64,000 bases of DNA from an uncultured Mucilaginibacter sp. (GCF_913773635.1 NZ_CAJYGQ010000004.1:1-64000); one strand, 5' to 3'; counted from the first letter of the stretch, positions 1 through 9,941 are shown. Notes: generated by a model from the sequence alone, not told the origin. Program-made: numbers and translations.

Positions 1-1
1 T

Positions 2-523
2 GTTAAACAGTTTTTAGCTAACCAACGTCAGGGTACACACAAATCAAAACAACGTAACGAAATTGCAGGTTCAACCCGCAAATTACATAAACAAAAAGGT
101 ACTGGTGGCGCCCGTGCGGGTAGCATCAAATCACCTTTGTTTAACGGTGGTGGCCGTGTATTCGGTCCGCAACCGCGTGATTATAGCTTTAAGCTGAACA
201 AAAAGCTTAAGCAATTAGCACGTAAATCAGCACTTACTTACAAAGCTCAGGATAATAGCATTGTAGTATTAGAAGACTTCACCTTCGATACTATCAAAAC
301 TAAAAACTATACTAAGCTGGTTGCTGATTTAAACATCGCCAATGAGAAAACTCTTTTGGTGTTGCCTGCTGCCAACAACAATATTTATTTATCAAGCAGA
401 AACTTGAAGAAAGCTAAAGTTATCACTGCCGACCAGTTAAGCACTTATGATGTGTTAAACGCAGGCAAGCTTTTATTAACTGCAGGTTCTGTTAAAACTC
501 TGGAGGAAGCATTCGCTAAGTAA
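2..523 (+). CDS. rplD: 50S ribosomal protein L4 (5' end cut by window)
   Basis: Ribosomal protein L4 is an early-assembly 23S rRNA binder whose loop lines the exit tunnel. The open frame runs in from the window edge; about 173 residues are visible, against roughly 205-210 for the full protein, so some 35 N-terminal residues lie upstream. The Gly/Arg-rich loop ([15 protein letters not shown]) followed by [14 protein letters not shown] is the L4 signature. The gene sits two bases ahead of rplW, as expected in the S10 operon. The TTG near 135 is internal and not a start. Confidence 0.96.
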   Translation, partial: VKQFLANQRQGTHKSKQRNEIAGSTRKLHKQKGTGGARAGSIKSPLFNGGGRVFGPQPRDYSFKLNKKLKQLARKSALTYKAQDNSIVVLEDFTFDTIKTKNYTKLVADLNIANEKTLLVLPAANNNIYLSSRNLKKAKVITADQLSTYDVLNAGKLLLTAGSVKTLEEAFAK

Positions 524-525
524 TT

Positions 526-816
526 ATGGAAATTTTAAAAAAACCCTTACTTACTGAAAAAGTATCTCTGCTAACAGAGAAACTTAATCGTTACGCTTTT
601 AAAGTTGATACCAGAGCGAATAAAATTCAAATCAAATCAGCAGTAGAAGCAATGTATGGTGTTACTGTTACCGCAGTAAATACCATGAAATATGCCGGCA
701 AATTGAAGAGCCGCTACACTAAAGCAGGTACTGTAACCGGGAGGCCAGCTGCTTTCAAGAAAGCGATCATCACTTTAAAGGATGGTGAAACAATAGATTT
801 TTATAGCACAATTTAA
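526..816 (+). CDS. rplW: 50S ribosomal protein L23
   Basis: L23 sits at the peptide exit of the large subunit and is the docking point for trigger factor and SRP. At 96 residues it has normal length. It opens with the typical ILKKPLLTEK stretch and ends with an extended basic beta region. It lies between rplD and rplB with spacers of 2 and 6 bases, so it is translated as part of the S10 operon. Confidence 0.96.
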   Translation: MEILKKPLLTEKVSLLTEKLNRYAFKVDTRANKIQIKSAVEAMYGVTVTAVNTMKYAGKLKSRYTKAGTVTGRPAAFKKAIITLKDGETIDFYSTI

Positions 817-822
817 AGAGAC

Positions 823-1647
823 ATGGCAGTTAAAAGATTTAAACCGGTAACCCCGGGTACCCGCTTCCGGGTAGGCGCTGACTACTCTGATGTAACTACC
901 AACGTTCCTGAAAAATCATTGGTTGTATCGCACAAAAAATCGGGCGGACGTAACAATACCGGTAAAATGACTATGCGTTATATCGGTGGTGGTCACAAAA
1001 AGTCATACCGCTTGATTGACTTCAAACGTGATAAATTTGAGATCCCTGCAGTAGTTGCTACTATTGAGTATGATCCAAACCGTTCAGCTCGTATCGCCCT
1101 GCTACATTATGCAGATGGCGAGAAAAGATATATGATCGCTCCTGAAGGCCTGACTGTAGGTCAAACTGTTCTTTCTGGTGCAGGTTCTCCTCCTGAAGTT
1201 GGAAATACCTTACCATTAAAAAACATCCCTTTAGGTTCTATCATCCACAACATCGAACTTAATCCTGGTCAGGGTGGTACTATCGCTCGTTCGGCCGGTA
1301 CATACGCTCAGTTGTCGGCACGTGATGGCAAATATGCTATCATCAAGTTGCCTTCAGGCGAAACCCGCATGATCCTGTCAACCTGTTTAGCAACTATCGG
1401 TACTGTATCAAACGCTGAGAAAGCGAATGAGGTATTAGGTAAAGCTGGTCGTAAGCGTTGGTTAGGTGTACGTCCGAGAGTACGTGGTGTAGCTATGAAC
1501 CCTGTTGATCACCCTATGGGTGGTGGTGAAGGCCGTTCATCTGGTGGTCACCCACGTTCACGCAAAGGTTTACTGGCTAAAGGCTACAAAACCCGCGACA
1601 AAAAGAAAACATCTGATCGTTATATCATAGAAAGAAGGAAGAAATAA
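823..1647 (+). CDS. rplB: 50S ribosomal protein L2
   Basis: L2 is one of the proteins closest to the peptidyl-transferase centre and is needed for subunit joining. The 274-residue product carries the diagnostic segment [17 protein letters not shown] with its conserved histidine, followed by the basic C-terminal tail. Its stop overlaps the start of rpsS by one base (TAATG), indicating translational coupling. Confidence 0.97.
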   Translation: MAVKRFKPVTPGTRFRVGADYSDVTTNVPEKSLVVSHKKSGGRNNTGKMTMRYIGGGHKKSYRLIDFKRDKFEIPAVVATIEYDPNRSARIALLHYADGEKRYMIAPEGLTVGQTVLSGAGSPPEVGNTLPLKNIPLGSIIHNIELNPGQGGTIARSAGTYAQLSARDGKYAIIKLPSGETRMILSTCLATIGTVSNAEKANEVLGKAGRKRWLGVRPRVRGVAMNPVDHPMGGGEGRSSGGHPRSRKGLLAKGYKTRDKKKTSDRYIIERRKK

Positions 1648-1913
1648 TGGCACGTTCGATTAAAAAAGGTCCTTATATTGATCATAATCTGGACAAAAAA
1701 GTTCAGGTTTTGAATGAATCAAATAAGAAATCTGTTGTAAAAACATGGTCACGTCGTTCCATGATCTCTCCAGATTTCGTTGGTCATACATTTGCAGTAC
1801 ACAATGGTAACAAGTTTATCCCTGTGTATGTAACAGAAAACATGGTTGGTCATAAACTGGGAGAGTTTGCCCCAACCCGTACATTCCGTGGTCACGCAGA
1901 AAAGAAAAAATAA
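1647..1913 (+). CDS. rpsS: 30S ribosomal protein S19
   Basis: S19 binds the head of the small subunit together with S13. The 88-residue product shows the S19 signature [18 protein letters not shown] near its C-terminus. The start codon shares its A with the rplB stop codon, so coupling to rplB is likely. Confidence 0.97.
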   Translation: MARSIKKGPYIDHNLDKKVQVLNESNKKSVVKTWSRRSMISPDFVGHTFAVHNGNKFIPVYVTENMVGHKLGEFAPTRTFRGHAEKKK

Positions 1914-1920
1914 TTAGGTA

Positions 1921-2349
1921 ATGGAAGCAACAACAAAAATCAAAAAGTCTGTACTAATCAGACAGCGTAAAGAGCAAGAGAAAGCTCAGCAAGGAGGAGC
2001 TTCGGTTGCCAAATTACAGAACTGCCCAACTTCGCCTCGTAAGATGCGTTTGGTAGTGGATCTTATCCGTGGCGAAAACGTAGTTAAAGCACTTAGCATT
2101 TTAAAGTTCACTAACAAAGAAGCTGCTATCCGCGTTGAAAAATTATTGCTTTCAGCTATCAAAAACTGGGAAGCAAAAAACGAAGGTAAAAGCATCGATG
2201 ATAGCAACTTATATGTAAAAGAAGTTTCAGTTGGTGGTGGCCGTCAGTTAAAAAGACTGCGTCCGGCTCCTCAGGGCCGCGGATACCGTATCCGTAAACG
2301 CTCAAACCACGTAACTTTAATTGTGGATAGTAAAACCGAAATCAACTAA
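1921..2349 (+). CDS. rplV: 50S ribosomal protein L22
   Basis: L22 contacts all 23S domains and its beta hairpin lines the exit tunnel. The core starts at about residue 30 ([15 protein letters not shown]) and ends with the L22 signature [17 protein letters not shown]. At 142 residues it is about 30 longer than the E. coli protein because of a basic, Lys/Gln-rich N-terminal extension. I regard that extension as genuine because the ATG fits operon spacing (7 bases after rpsS). Confidence 0.96.
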   Translation: MEATTKIKKSVLIRQRKEQEKAQQGGASVAKLQNCPTSPRKMRLVVDLIRGENVVKALSILKFTNKEAAIRVEKLLLSAIKNWEAKNEGKSIDDSNLYVKEVSVGGGRQLKRLRPAPQGRGYRIRKRSNHVTLIVDSKTEIN

Positions 2350-2355
2350 TTAGAA

Positions 2356-3219
2356 ATGGGACAAAAAGCACATCCAATAGGTAACCGTTTAGGAATCATC
2401 CGTGGTTGGGATTCTAACTGGTTCGGTGGCAACAACTACTCTGATAAATTAGTTGAGGACGAAAAAATCCGCAAATACTTATCAGTACGTATTGCTAAAG
2501 GCGGCGTATCAAAAGTAGTTATTGAGCGTACCTTGAAACGCATCACTGTAACAATCCACACTGCCCGTCCGGGTATCGTTATCGGTAAAGGCGGCCAGGA
2601 GGTTGATAAAATTAAAGAAGAGCTTAAAAAGCTTACTAAGAAAGACGTTCAAATCAACATCTTTGAAATTAAACGTCCTGAGCTTGATGCTCAATTAGTA
2701 GCTGAAGGCATAGCTAAACAATTAGAGGCTCGTATATCTTTCCGTCGTGCCATGAAAACCACTATCGCATCAACCATGCGTATGGGTGCAGAAGGTATCA
2801 AAGTTATGACATCTGGCCGTTTAGGCGGTGCTGAGATGGCACGTACCGAGCAATACAAAGAAGGCAGAATTCCTCTGCACACTTTCCGTGCTGATATTGA
2901 TTACGCACTGGGTGAAGCTTTAACTACTTATGGTAAAATAGGTATTAAAGTTTGGATTTGTAAAGGTGAGGTTTACGGTAAACGTGATCTTTCTCCAAAC
3001 ATTGGTTCAACCAGCAGTTCAAGTGGTCGTGGTGGTCGCCCTGAAGGCGCAGCAGCTTATGGCAACGAGCGTGGTGGTAATGACCGTCGTGGTGGTAATG
3101 ATCGCCGTCAGGGTGGTGGTGACCGCAGAGGCGGTAACAACAACCAACGTGGCGGAGGTAACAACCGTCCAGGTGGCCAAAATCGTCAGGGTGGTAACCG
3201 TCCGAGCGGAAACAGATAA
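2356..3219 (+). CDS. rpsC: 30S ribosomal protein S3 with long RGG/Asn-rich tail
   Basis: S3 forms part of the mRNA entry channel. The KH domain with [10 protein letters not shown] lies at residues about 70-90 and the C-terminal S3 domain ends near residue 215. After that comes a low-complexity tail of about 70 residues rich in Gly, Arg and Asn (repeats such as GGNDRRGG and [13 protein letters not shown]). It makes the protein 287 residues, against 233 in E. coli. The tail resembles RGG boxes of RNA-binding proteins; its role here is unknown. Confidence 0.97.
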   Translation: MGQKAHPIGNRLGIIRGWDSNWFGGNNYSDKLVEDEKIRKYLSVRIAKGGVSKVVIERTLKRITVTIHTARPGIVIGKGGQEVDKIKEELKKLTKKDVQINIFEIKRPELDAQLVAEGIAKQLEARISFRRAMKTTIASTMRMGAEGIKVMTSGRLGGAEMARTEQYKEGRIPLHTFRADIDYALGEALTTYGKIGIKVWICKGEVYGKRDLSPNIGSTSSSSGRGGRPEGAAAYGNERGGNDRRGGNDRRQGGGDRRGGNNNQRGGGNNRPGGQNRQGGNRPSGNR

Positions 3220-3266
3220 TTAATCAAAGTTGAGATAACATCGTTTAGATATAAAAAGCTAATAAA

Positions 3267-3689
3267 ATGCTACAGCCAAAAAGAACGAAGTTCAGAAAGA
3301 TGCAAAAAGGCAGAATGAAAGGTGCCGCTACCCGCGGTGCTGAACTTTCATTCGGATCTTTCGGTATAAAATCACTCGAGCCGGCCTGGATTACCAGCCG
3401 TCAAATCGAGGCCGCACGTATCGCTGTAACACGTTTTATGAAACGTGAAGGCCAGGTATGGATCAGGATTTTCCCTGACAAACCTGTAACTAAAAAACCT
3501 GCAGAGGTACGTATGGGTAAAGGTAAAGGTGCTCCTGAATACTGGGTAGCGGTAGTACGCCCCGGAAGGATCATCTTCGAAGCAGAAGGTGTGCCATTAG
3601 AAGTAGCTAAAGAAGCTCTTCGCCTGGCTGCACAAAAACTGCCGGTTCAAACCAAATTTATTGTACGTAGGGATTACGTAGAAGCATAA
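3267..3689 (+). CDS. rplP: 50S ribosomal protein L16
   Basis: L16 helps position the A-site tRNA. The 140-residue protein starts [16 protein letters not shown] and carries the conserved [18 protein letters not shown] segment. It follows rpsC after 47 bases and precedes a 142-base spacer with a strong hairpin, which is unusual for the usually tight L16-L29 junction. Confidence 0.96.
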   Translation: MLQPKRTKFRKMQKGRMKGAATRGAELSFGSFGIKSLEPAWITSRQIEAARIAVTRFMKREGQVWIRIFPDKPVTKKPAEVRMGKGKGAPEYWVAVVRPGRIIFEAEGVPLEVAKEALRLAAQKLPVQTKFIVRRDYVEA

Positions 3690-3694
3690 TAAGT

Positions 3695-3743
3695 GTTACG
3701 GGTTGTGAGTTGTGAGTTGATATTAAAGCTCACAACCCGTAAC
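3695..3743 (+). repeat. 15-bp perfect inverted repeat between rplP and rpmC
   Basis: Bases 3695-3709 (GTTACGGGTTGTGAG) are exactly complementary to 3729-3743, with a 19-base loop. The loop side repeats the word GTGAGTT. There is no T-run after it, so it does not look like an intrinsic terminator. It could be an RNA processing site, or a copy of a short palindromic intergenic repeat of the same design as those at 13864 and 52231. Confidence 0.75.
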
Positions 3744-3831
3744 CTGATTTATAAGTTAACAAACAGAAGCAACGCGTGATGTAAGCATCCAACTTACCTC
3801 TCACCGTTCACCAGAGAAAAACTCACAAAAA

Positions 3832-4041
3832 ATGAAAAGCTCAGAAATATCAGCGCTGTCAACCGAGGAGTTGGTTGCAAGAATTGGCGAGGAGAAAACT
3901 AATCTTACCAAACTGAAATTTGCACATGCAGTTTCGGCTATTGAGAACCCTAACCGTATCAAAGTTATACGTAAGGAAGTTGCTCGTTTAAATACTGAAT
4001 TAACCAAGCGTAAAGCGGCGTCAGCTTCTGAACAGCAATAA
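3832..4041 (+). CDS. rpmC: 50S ribosomal protein L29
   Basis: L29 lies next to L23 at the exit tunnel. The 69-residue protein is a predicted two-helix hairpin (MKSSEISALSTEELVARI, then TKLKFAHAVSAIENPNRIK), typical of the family. It has normal length and position before rpsQ. The ATG follows an A-rich stretch, as is common in this phylum. Confidence 0.95.
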   Translation: MKSSEISALSTEELVARIGEEKTNLTKLKFAHAVSAIENPNRIKVIRKEVARLNTELTKRKAASASEQQ

Positions 4042-4059
4042 TTAAAGCGTCGAAACAAA

Positions 4060-4314
4060 ATGGAAAGAAATTTAAGAAAAACACGTACCGGTCTGGTAGT
4101 AAGCAATAAGATGGATAAATCTATCGTAGTTGCTGTTGAGCGGAAAGTGAAACACCCGATCTATGGTAAGTTCGTAAACAAAACTGCCAAGTTCATGGCT
4201 CATGATGAAACTAATACCTGTGGTATTGGCGATACCGTATTGATTATGGAAACCCGCCCGTTGAGCAAAAATAAAAACTGGAGATTAGTTGAAATTTTAG
4301 AAAGGGCTAAATAA
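4060..4314 (+). CDS. rpsQ: 30S ribosomal protein S17
   Basis: S17 is a primary 16S rRNA binder with an OB fold. The 84 residues show the family pattern [19 protein letters not shown] and, later, the signature [18 protein letters not shown]. Only one base separates its stop from the rplN start. Confidence 0.96.
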   Translation: MERNLRKTRTGLVVSNKMDKSIVVAVERKVKHPIYGKFVNKTAKFMAHDETNTCGIGDTVLIMETRPLSKNKNWRLVEILERAK

Positions 4315-4315
4315 G

Positions 4316-4684
4316 ATGGTACAACAGGAATCAAGATTAACCGTAGCTGATAACAGCGGTGCTAAAGAAGTACTGGTTATCCGCGTATTAGGTGGCACAG
4401 CAAAGCGCTATGCCTCTGTAGGCGATAAAATTGTAGTAACTGTAAAAAGCGCTATCCCATCAGGTAACGTAAAAAAAGGTACTGTATCTAAAGCCGTAGT
4501 AGTAAGAACTAAAAAAGAGGTTCGCCGCAAAGATGGTTCTTACATCCGTTTCGACGACAACGCAGCTGTTTTGTTAAATAACCAGGACGAGCCAAGAGGT
4601 ACACGTATCTTCGGTCCGGTGGCAAGAGAGTTACGTGAAAAACAATTCATGAAAATCGTTTCATTAGCACCGGAGGTATTATAA
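4316..4684 (+). CDS. rplN: 50S ribosomal protein L14
   Basis: L14 forms an intersubunit bridge. The start [19 protein letters not shown] and the end [15 protein letters not shown] are nearly invariant in bacteria. The 122-residue length is exactly typical. It is part of the spc segment, with 2 bases to rplX. Confidence 0.97.
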   Translation: MVQQESRLTVADNSGAKEVLVIRVLGGTAKRYASVGDKIVVTVKSAIPSGNVKKGTVSKAVVVRTKKEVRRKDGSYIRFDDNAAVLLNNQDEPRGTRIFGPVARELREKQFMKIVSLAPEVL

Positions 4685-4686
4685 CC

Positions 4687-5016
4687 ATGGAAAAGAAAAT
4701 TAAATTAAAGATCCGTAAAGGTGACCTGGTGAAAGTTATTGCCGGCGACTCTAAAGGTCAGCAAGGTAAAATAACTGAGATTATTGCCGAGAAAAACCGC
4801 GCAGTGGTTGAAGGCGTAAACTTAATTTCAAAGCACACCAAACCAAATGCAGCTAATCCTAACGGTGGTATCGTTAAAAAGGAAGCCGCAATTCATATTT
4901 CAAACCTTGCACTGGTTGATCCAAAAACAGGTGAAACCACCCGCGTAGGCCGTAAAAAGAATGACGCAGGTAAATTAGTTAGAGTAGCAAAAAAATCAGG
5001 GGAGGAAATTAAATAA
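4687..5016 (+). CDS. rplX: 50S ribosomal protein L24
   Basis: L24 initiates large-subunit assembly. A KOW motif ([20 protein letters not shown]) opens the 109-residue protein. The stop overlaps the rplE start by one base (TAATG), so translation is probably coupled. Confidence 0.96.
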   Translation: MEKKIKLKIRKGDLVKVIAGDSKGQQGKITEIIAEKNRAVVEGVNLISKHTKPNAANPNGGIVKKEAAIHISNLALVDPKTGETTRVGRKKNDAGKLVRVAKKSGEEIK

Positions 5017-5585
5017 TGTCTTACGTTCCAAGATTAAAATCCAAATACAAAGAGGAGATCCGCACTGCACTGAAAGACAAATTTCAGTACAAAAGCGTAA
5101 TGCAGGTTCCTAAACTGGAGAAAATTGCTATCAACCAAGGTGTTGGTGGTGCTACTACCGATAAAAAACTTATCGATACTACTATTACCGAGCTATCTAC
5201 CATTACCGGTCAGAAAGCTGTTGCATCAAAATCTAAAAAAGATATCTCTAACTTTAAATTACGTAAAGGTATGCCGGTAGGTGTACGTGTAACTTTACGT
5301 GATAACAACATGTACGAGTTCTTAGATCGTTTAATTGCCGTTGCATTGCCACGTATCCGTGACTTCAAAGGTATCAACGATAAAGGTTTTGACGGTAAAG
5401 GCAACTATACCTTAGGTATTACCGAGCAAATCATTTTCCCTGAAATTAACATTGATAAAATCAACAAAATTCAGGGTATGGATATTACCTTTGTAACTTC
5501 GGCAACTAACGATGTTGAAGCGTTAGAATTGCTTAAACAATTTGGTTTACCATTTAAAAATCAAACTCCAGTAAACAATGGCTAA
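5016..5585 (+). CDS. rplE: 50S ribosomal protein L5
   Basis: L5 binds 5S rRNA and contacts S13. The 189-residue product has the conserved stretches [25 protein letters not shown] and [14 protein letters not shown]. Its last eight bases overlap the start of rpsN in another frame, a compact junction. Confidence 0.97.
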   Translation: MSYVPRLKSKYKEEIRTALKDKFQYKSVMQVPKLEKIAINQGVGGATTDKKLIDTTITELSTITGQKAVASKSKKDISNFKLRKGMPVGVRVTLRDNNMYEFLDRLIAVALPRIRDFKGINDKGFDGKGNYTLGITEQIIFPEINIDKINKIQGMDITFVTSATNDVEALELLKQFGLPFKNQTPVNNG

Positions 5586-5847
5586 AGAAGGTGTAAAAGC
5601 ACGCGAAGTAAAACGTGCTAAATTAGTAGCAAGATATGCTGAGAAACGCGCAGCCCTTAAAGCCGCTGGTGATTACGAAGCATTAGATAAATTACCTAAA
5701 GCATCATCACCGGTTAAATTGCATAACCGTTGCAAGCTTACCGGCCGCCCACGTGGTTATATGCGTCAGTTTGGTATTTCACGTGTAACTTTCCGTGAAA
5801 TGGCCTTAGCTGGTAAAATCCCCGGCGTTAAGAAAGCAAGCTGGTAA
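5578..5847 (+). CDS. rpsN: 30S ribosomal protein S14, zinc-independent type
   Basis: S14 helps assemble the head of the small subunit. The 89-residue length and the single cysteine in [20 protein letters not shown] identify the long, zinc-independent (C-minus) form rather than the 61-residue zinc-ribbon form. It overlaps the rplE end by 8 bases. It is followed by a 220-base spacer before rpsH, where most genomes have almost none. Confidence 0.96.
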   Translation: MAKEGVKAREVKRAKLVARYAEKRAALKAAGDYEALDKLPKASSPVKLHNRCKLTGRPRGYMRQFGISRVTFREMALAGKIPGVKKASW

Positions 5848-5863
5848 CAGCAATACAGGTAAC

Positions 5864-5922
5864 AAAATTGCCGGTTGCAGGTTGAGAATTAAATTCTTAC
5901 CTTTGCGGCCGGCAATTTGTAA
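5864..5922 (+). repeat. Inverted repeat in the rpsN-rpsH spacer
   Basis: GTAACAAAATTGCCGG (about 5867-5882) is complementary, with one bulge, to CCGGCAATTTGTAAC (about 5909-5923), and the intervening bases can partly pair. The rest of the spacer (5924-6067) shows no ORF or clear promoter. I see no U-tract, so an attenuator or RNA-processing role is only a possibility. Confidence 0.6.
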
Positions 5923-6067
5923 CATATGCCTGTTTGCAGGCGAGTAGTGGGTTTGGAAAGTAGTGATACTTGCCACTAAACTATTGTGCCTTTCTATATT
6001 GAATTATTAACCGATGGAAGGTCGTCGTTGTGAAAACGAAGGAAACCGCCGTCATATTTTAACATAA

Positions 6068-6466
6068 ATGAATACAGATCCAATCGCAGATTATCTTACC
6101 AGAGTAAGGAATGCTATTAAAGCCAACCATAGGGTTGTTGAAATTCCTGCATCAAATCTGAAAAAGGAAATCACTAAAGTGCTTTTCGACAAAGGTTACA
6201 TCGCTAACTTCAAATTTGAAGACAATGGTCCTCAAGGCACCATTAAAGTAGCGTTAAAGTATCACCCTGTAACCAAAGTTTCGGCTATCCGTACGCTTAC
6301 CCGTGTGAGTAAACCAGGTTTGAGAAAATATGCAGGCATGGACACTATGCCAAGAGTATTAAATGGTTTGGGTATCGCTATCCTGTCAACTTCAAAAGGA
6401 GTAATGACTGATAAAGAAGCCCGTCAGCAAAACATCGGTGGCGAAGTATTATGCTTCGTTTATTAA
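6068..6466 (+). CDS. rpsH: 30S ribosomal protein S8
   Basis: S8 binds the central domain of 16S rRNA and is the autogenous repressor of the spc operon in E. coli. The 132-residue protein begins MNTDPIADYLTRVRNA and closes with the signature GIAILSTSKGVMTDKEARQ and GGEVLCFVY. The long spacer ahead of it may carry regulatory RNA. Confidence 0.97.
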   Translation: MNTDPIADYLTRVRNAIKANHRVVEIPASNLKKEITKVLFDKGYIANFKFEDNGPQGTIKVALKYHPVTKVSAIRTLTRVSKPGLRKYAGMDTMPRVLNGLGIAILSTSKGVMTDKEARQQNIGGEVLCFVY

Positions 6467-6488
6467 TCGTACAAAAGCAATTAAAGAA

Positions 6489-7046
6489 ATGTCAAGAGTA
6501 GGAAAAGCCCCCATTACTATCCCTTCGGGCGTAACTGTTACCGTTAGCGATGCTAACGTAGTAACCGTAAAAGGCCCTAAAGGTCAGCTCGAGCAGGCGT
6601 TAGACAGTGATATTACTGTATCACAAGAAGACGGCGTATTAACAGTAGTACGTCCAACTGACCAAAAACGTCACAAAGCATTACACGGTTTGTATCGTGC
6701 ATTAATCAACAACATGGTTGTAGGTGTAACCAATGGTTACAAAGTAGAACAAGAGTTGGTTGGTGTAGGTTACCGTGCTACCAATTCAGGTAATACATTA
6801 GACTTAGTGTTAGGTTTCTCTCACCACTATGTATTTGAATTGCCTTCAGAAATTAAAGTATCCACTACTGCTGAAAAAGGTAAAAACCCAACCATCATCC
6901 TGGAGTCAATCGACAAACAGTTAATCGGTCAGGTTGCTGCCAAAATCCGTTCGTTACGTGCTCCGGAGCCTTACAAAGGTAAAGGTGTTAAATTTGTTGG
7001 CGAAGTGTTAAGAAGAAAAGCAGGTAAATCAGCATCTAAAAAATAA
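6489..7046 (+). CDS. rplF: 50S ribosomal protein L6
   Basis: L6 lies near the factor-binding site. The start was set at ATG 6489 ([15 protein letters not shown]), giving 185 residues. A longer frame begins inside rpsH, but its first 17 residues do not resemble L6. The C-terminal signature [22 protein letters not shown] is intact. Confidence 0.96.
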   Translation: MSRVGKAPITIPSGVTVTVSDANVVTVKGPKGQLEQALDSDITVSQEDGVLTVVRPTDQKRHKALHGLYRALINNMVVGVTNGYKVEQELVGVGYRATNSGNTLDLVLGFSHHYVFELPSEIKVSTTAEKGKNPTIILESIDKQLIGQVAAKIRSLRAPEPYKGKGVKFVGEVLRRKAGKSASKK

Positions 7047-7051
7047 TCGTC

Positions 7052-7402
7052 ATGACAGGTAAATTATCAAGAAGAGACAGAATTAAAAAAGGAATCAGAA
7101 AACGTATTTCAGGTTCTGCAGAACGTCCGCGCTTGTCAGTGTTCAGAAGCAATAAAGGCATCTACGCACAGATTATTGACGATGTTGCCGGCAAAACACT
7201 TGTATCAGCTTCATCATTGTCAAAAGATTTTTCATCTGACGGCAGTAAAGGCGAACAATCAGTTGCCGTAGGTAAGCTGATTGCCGAGAAAGCAAAAGCT
7301 GCTGGTATTGAATCAGTGGTGTTTGATAGAAATGGATACTTGTATCATGGCCGTATTAAACAACTGGCTGAAGGTGCACGTGAAGGTGGATTAAACTTTT
7401 AA
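7052..7402 (+). CDS. rplR: 50S ribosomal protein L18
   Basis: L18 is a 5S rRNA-binding protein of the central protuberance. The 116-residue product has a basic N-terminus ([18 protein letters not shown]) followed by [20 protein letters not shown] and ends GAREGGLNF, all family hallmarks. It is 5 bases from rplF. Confidence 0.97.
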   Translation: MTGKLSRRDRIKKGIRKRISGSAERPRLSVFRSNKGIYAQIIDDVAGKTLVSASSLSKDFSSDGSKGEQSVAVGKLIAEKAKAAGIESVVFDRNGYLYHGRIKQLAEGAREGGLNF

Positions 7403-7414
7403 CCGTAACGAGTA

Positions 7415-7933
7415 ATGTCAACAATAAATATTAAGAGAGTAAAAACCAGCGAGATCGAATTAAAAGACCGCCTGGTAAGCATACAACGCGTTGCCAAAGT
7501 AACTAAGGGTGGCCGTACTTTCAGCTTCTCGGCCATTGTGGTTGTAGGTGATGAAAACGGTGTAGTTGGTTACGGTTTAGGTAAAGCAAAAGAGGTTACT
7601 GAGGCAATTGCCAAAGGTATTGATGATGCAAAAAAGAACCTGGTTAAAGTTCCAATCATCAACAACACCATTCCTCACGAGCAAATTGGTAAATTTTCAG
7701 GTGGTTTCGTTTTCTTGAAGCCTGCTGCTAATGGTACCGGTGTAATTGCTGGTGGTGCGATGCGTGCTGTATTAGAAAGTGCCGGTGTACATAACGTACT
7801 TGCAAAATCAAAAGGTTCATCAAATCCTCACAACGTGGTTAAAGCCACTGTATCGGCTCTGGCGCAATTGCGCGATGCTTATACTGTAGCTCAACATCGT
7901 GGTGTTAGTTTAGGTAAAGTATTTAACGGATAA
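7415..7933 (+). CDS. rpsE: 30S ribosomal protein S5
   Basis: S5 works in translational fidelity at the mRNA entry site. The 172-residue protein shows the S5 double-stranded RNA-binding segment ([18 protein letters not shown]) and the C-terminal domain with [15 protein letters not shown]. Neighbours are rplR and rpmD. Confidence 0.97.
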   Translation: MSTINIKRVKTSEIELKDRLVSIQRVAKVTKGGRTFSFSAIVVVGDENGVVGYGLGKAKEVTEAIAKGIDDAKKNLVKVPIINNTIPHEQIGKFSGGFVFLKPAANGTGVIAGGAMRAVLESAGVHNVLAKSKGSSNPHNVVKATVSALAQLRDAYTVAQHRGVSLGKVFNG

Positions 7934-7938
7934 TCATC

Positions 7939-8118
7939 ATGGCAAAAATCAAAATAACTCAGATTAAAAGCGTGATCGATAGAAGTGAGCGCCAGAAAAA
8001 AACTGTTGAGGCTTTAGGTTTAAAGAAAATTAACCATAGCGTTGAAGTTGAAGCTAATCCTGCTATCATTGGCATGATTAGAAAAGTTAATCATTTGGTA
8101 GCAGTAGAAAACATTTAA
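7939..8118 (+). CDS. rpmD: 50S ribosomal protein L30
   Basis: This short frame (59 residues, [20 protein letters not shown]...) is L30. The family core [16 protein letters not shown] and the C-terminal [13 protein letters not shown] are visible. It fits the invariant S5-L30-L15 order, with 5-base and 4-base spacers. Confidence 0.95.
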   Translation: MAKIKITQIKSVIDRSERQKKTVEALGLKKINHSVEVEANPAIIGMIRKVNHLVAVENI

Positions 8119-8122
8119 TGTT

Positions 8123-8569
8123 ATGAATTTAAGTAATCTTAAGCCTGCAGAAGGTTCTACTAAAAATAGAAAAAGAATAGGCCGTGGTACCGGTTCGGGC
8201 CGTGGCGGTACGTCAACCCGTGGCCATAAAGGTGCCGGTTCACGTTCAGGTACTTCAACCAAGGTTGGTTTTGAAGGTGGCCAGATGCCATTACAACGCC
8301 GTTTACCTAAGGTTGGTTTTAAAAATCCTAACCGCGTTGAGTATAACGGTATCAATTTAGATACTTTACAACAATTAGCTGATACTTATTCAGTATCTTC
8401 TATTAACTTTGATACCTTGAAAGAGCACGGGTTAGCTTCAAAAAATGACCTTGTGAAAATTCTTGGTCGTGGTACCCTGACTGCTAAAGTTGAAGTTCAG
8501 GCCCATGCATTTTCTGCCACTGCGCAAAAAGCTATAGAAGCAGCGGGCGGTTCAATTGTAAAGTTGTAA
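8123..8569 (+). CDS. rplO: 50S ribosomal protein L15
   Basis: L15 is a late-assembly 23S binder. The N-terminal half is the typical Gly/Arg-rich region (KNRKRIGRGTGSGRGGTSTR, then HKGAGSRSG) and the globular part ends HAFSATAQKAIEAAGGSIV. The 148-residue length is normal. It is followed by secY after 6 bases. Confidence 0.97.
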   Translation: MNLSNLKPAEGSTKNRKRIGRGTGSGRGGTSTRGHKGAGSRSGTSTKVGFEGGQMPLQRRLPKVGFKNPNRVEYNGINLDTLQQLADTYSVSSINFDTLKEHGLASKNDLVKILGRGTLTAKVEVQAHAFSATAQKAIEAAGGSIVKL

Positions 8570-8575
8570 TTCTCA

Positions 8576-9934
8576 ATGAAAAATTTTTTCACCACATTAT
8601 CCAATATCTGGAAAATTGAGGACTTAAGAGTGCGTATTTTAAACACACTCTTATTTCTTTTAATATACCGTGTAGGTTCATACATTGCTCTACCAGGTGT
8701 AGATGCCAATGTTTTGAACAACCAGGCAGCCAAAGAAGGTTTGCTGGGCTTACTTAATATGTTTGCCGGCGGATCTTTTTCCCGTGCTTCTATCTTTGCC
8801 CTGGGCGTTATGCCTTACATCTCTGCCTCAATTGTGGTGCAGTTATTAGGTATTGCTGTTCCTTACTTTGCAAAGCTGCAGAAGGAAGGCGAAAGCGGCC
8901 GCAGCAAAATCAATCAATGGACCCGTTACCTGACCATCATTATTACTATGGCACAGGCAGTTGGTTACGTACGCTCGCAAATTACACCTGCAGCCATTAA
9001 TCCGGCTTTAGGTTCGGGCTTATTTACCCTGAGTTCAATTTTCGTTTTAACTGCAGGCACCTTGTTTGTGATGTGGTTAGGTGAAAAAATTACTGACAAA
9101 GGTATTGGTAATGGTATCTCGCTTATTATTATGGTGGGTATTATTGCTCAATTGCCTGCGGCTATAATTGATGAGTTCAGCTCACGTGTTAGTGGTACTA
9201 ACGCTACAGGTGGTCCGTTACTGTTTATTGTGGAAATACTTGCCTTGGTTGCAGTAGTTATGTTTACTATCCTGGTAGTTCAGGGTACACGCAAAATTGC
9301 AGTTCAGTATGCAAAACGTATTGTAGGTAACAAGCAATATGGTGGTGTACGCCAGTACATTCCTTTAAAAGTAAATGCTGCAGGTGTTATGCCAATCATT
9401 TTTGCTCAGGCATTAATGTTTATACCAGCAACCATTTCTTCTTTCTTTCCCGACATTCAGTCAAACAGTGTATTGATGGCATTGTCAAACTACACCTCTT
9501 GGTTACATAACCTAGTCTTTGCAATTCTTATCATCCTGTTTACTTACTTCTATACTGCTATCACGGTAAATCCGAAGCAAATGTCAGATGATATGAAGAA
9601 AAATGGTGGTTTCATTCCTGGAGTTGCTCCGGGTAATGCTACTGCTGAGTACATTGACGCCGTTATATCACGTATTACACTTCCGGGTTCAATATTTTTA
9701 GCAATAATTGCTATTATCCCGGCCTTAGCTAACATTCTGCATATTAACAGTCAGTTTGCACGCTTCTTTGGCGGTACTTCATTGATCATCCTTGTAGGTG
9801 TAGTATTAGATACATTACAGCAAATTGAAAGTCATTTGTTAATGCGTCATTATGATGGATTAATGAAAACCGGACGTGTTAAAGGCCGCACTGCTGTTCC
9901 AGCAGCTGCCGGAACGGTACCTCCGGCTATTTAA
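8576..9934 (+). CDS. secY: Preprotein translocase subunit SecY
   Basis: SecY is the channel of the Sec translocon in the inner membrane. The 452-residue protein has ten predicted membrane helices and family motifs such as RVGSYIALPGVD near the N-terminus, GIGNGISLII in the middle and the cytosolic loop VVQGTRKIAVQYAKR. Its place after rplO matches the spc operon. The C-terminal tail is Ala/Pro-rich. Confidence 0.97.
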   Translation: MKNFFTTLSNIWKIEDLRVRILNTLLFLLIYRVGSYIALPGVDANVLNNQAAKEGLLGLLNMFAGGSFSRASIFALGVMPYISASIVVQLLGIAVPYFAKLQKEGESGRSKINQWTRYLTIIITMAQAVGYVRSQITPAAINPALGSGLFTLSSIFVLTAGTLFVMWLGEKITDKGIGNGISLIIMVGIIAQLPAAIIDEFSSRVSGTNATGGPLLFIVEILALVAVVMFTILVVQGTRKIAVQYAKRIVGNKQYGGVRQYIPLKVNAAGVMPIIFAQALMFIPATISSFFPDIQSNSVLMALSNYTSWLHNLVFAILIILFTYFYTAITVNPKQMSDDMKKNGGFIPGVAPGNATAEYIDAVISRITLPGSIFLAIIAIIPALANILHINSQFARFFGGTSLIILVGVVLDTLQQIESHLLMRHYDGLMKTGRVKGRTAVPAAAGTVPPAI

Positions 9935-9941
9935 TTCAAGC

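Noticed and set aside
2966-3223. Open frame rich in Val inside the rpsC tail
   Set aside because: It is an out-of-frame reading of the Gly/Arg/Asn repeat codons of S3. Its composition is an artefact and it has no start context.
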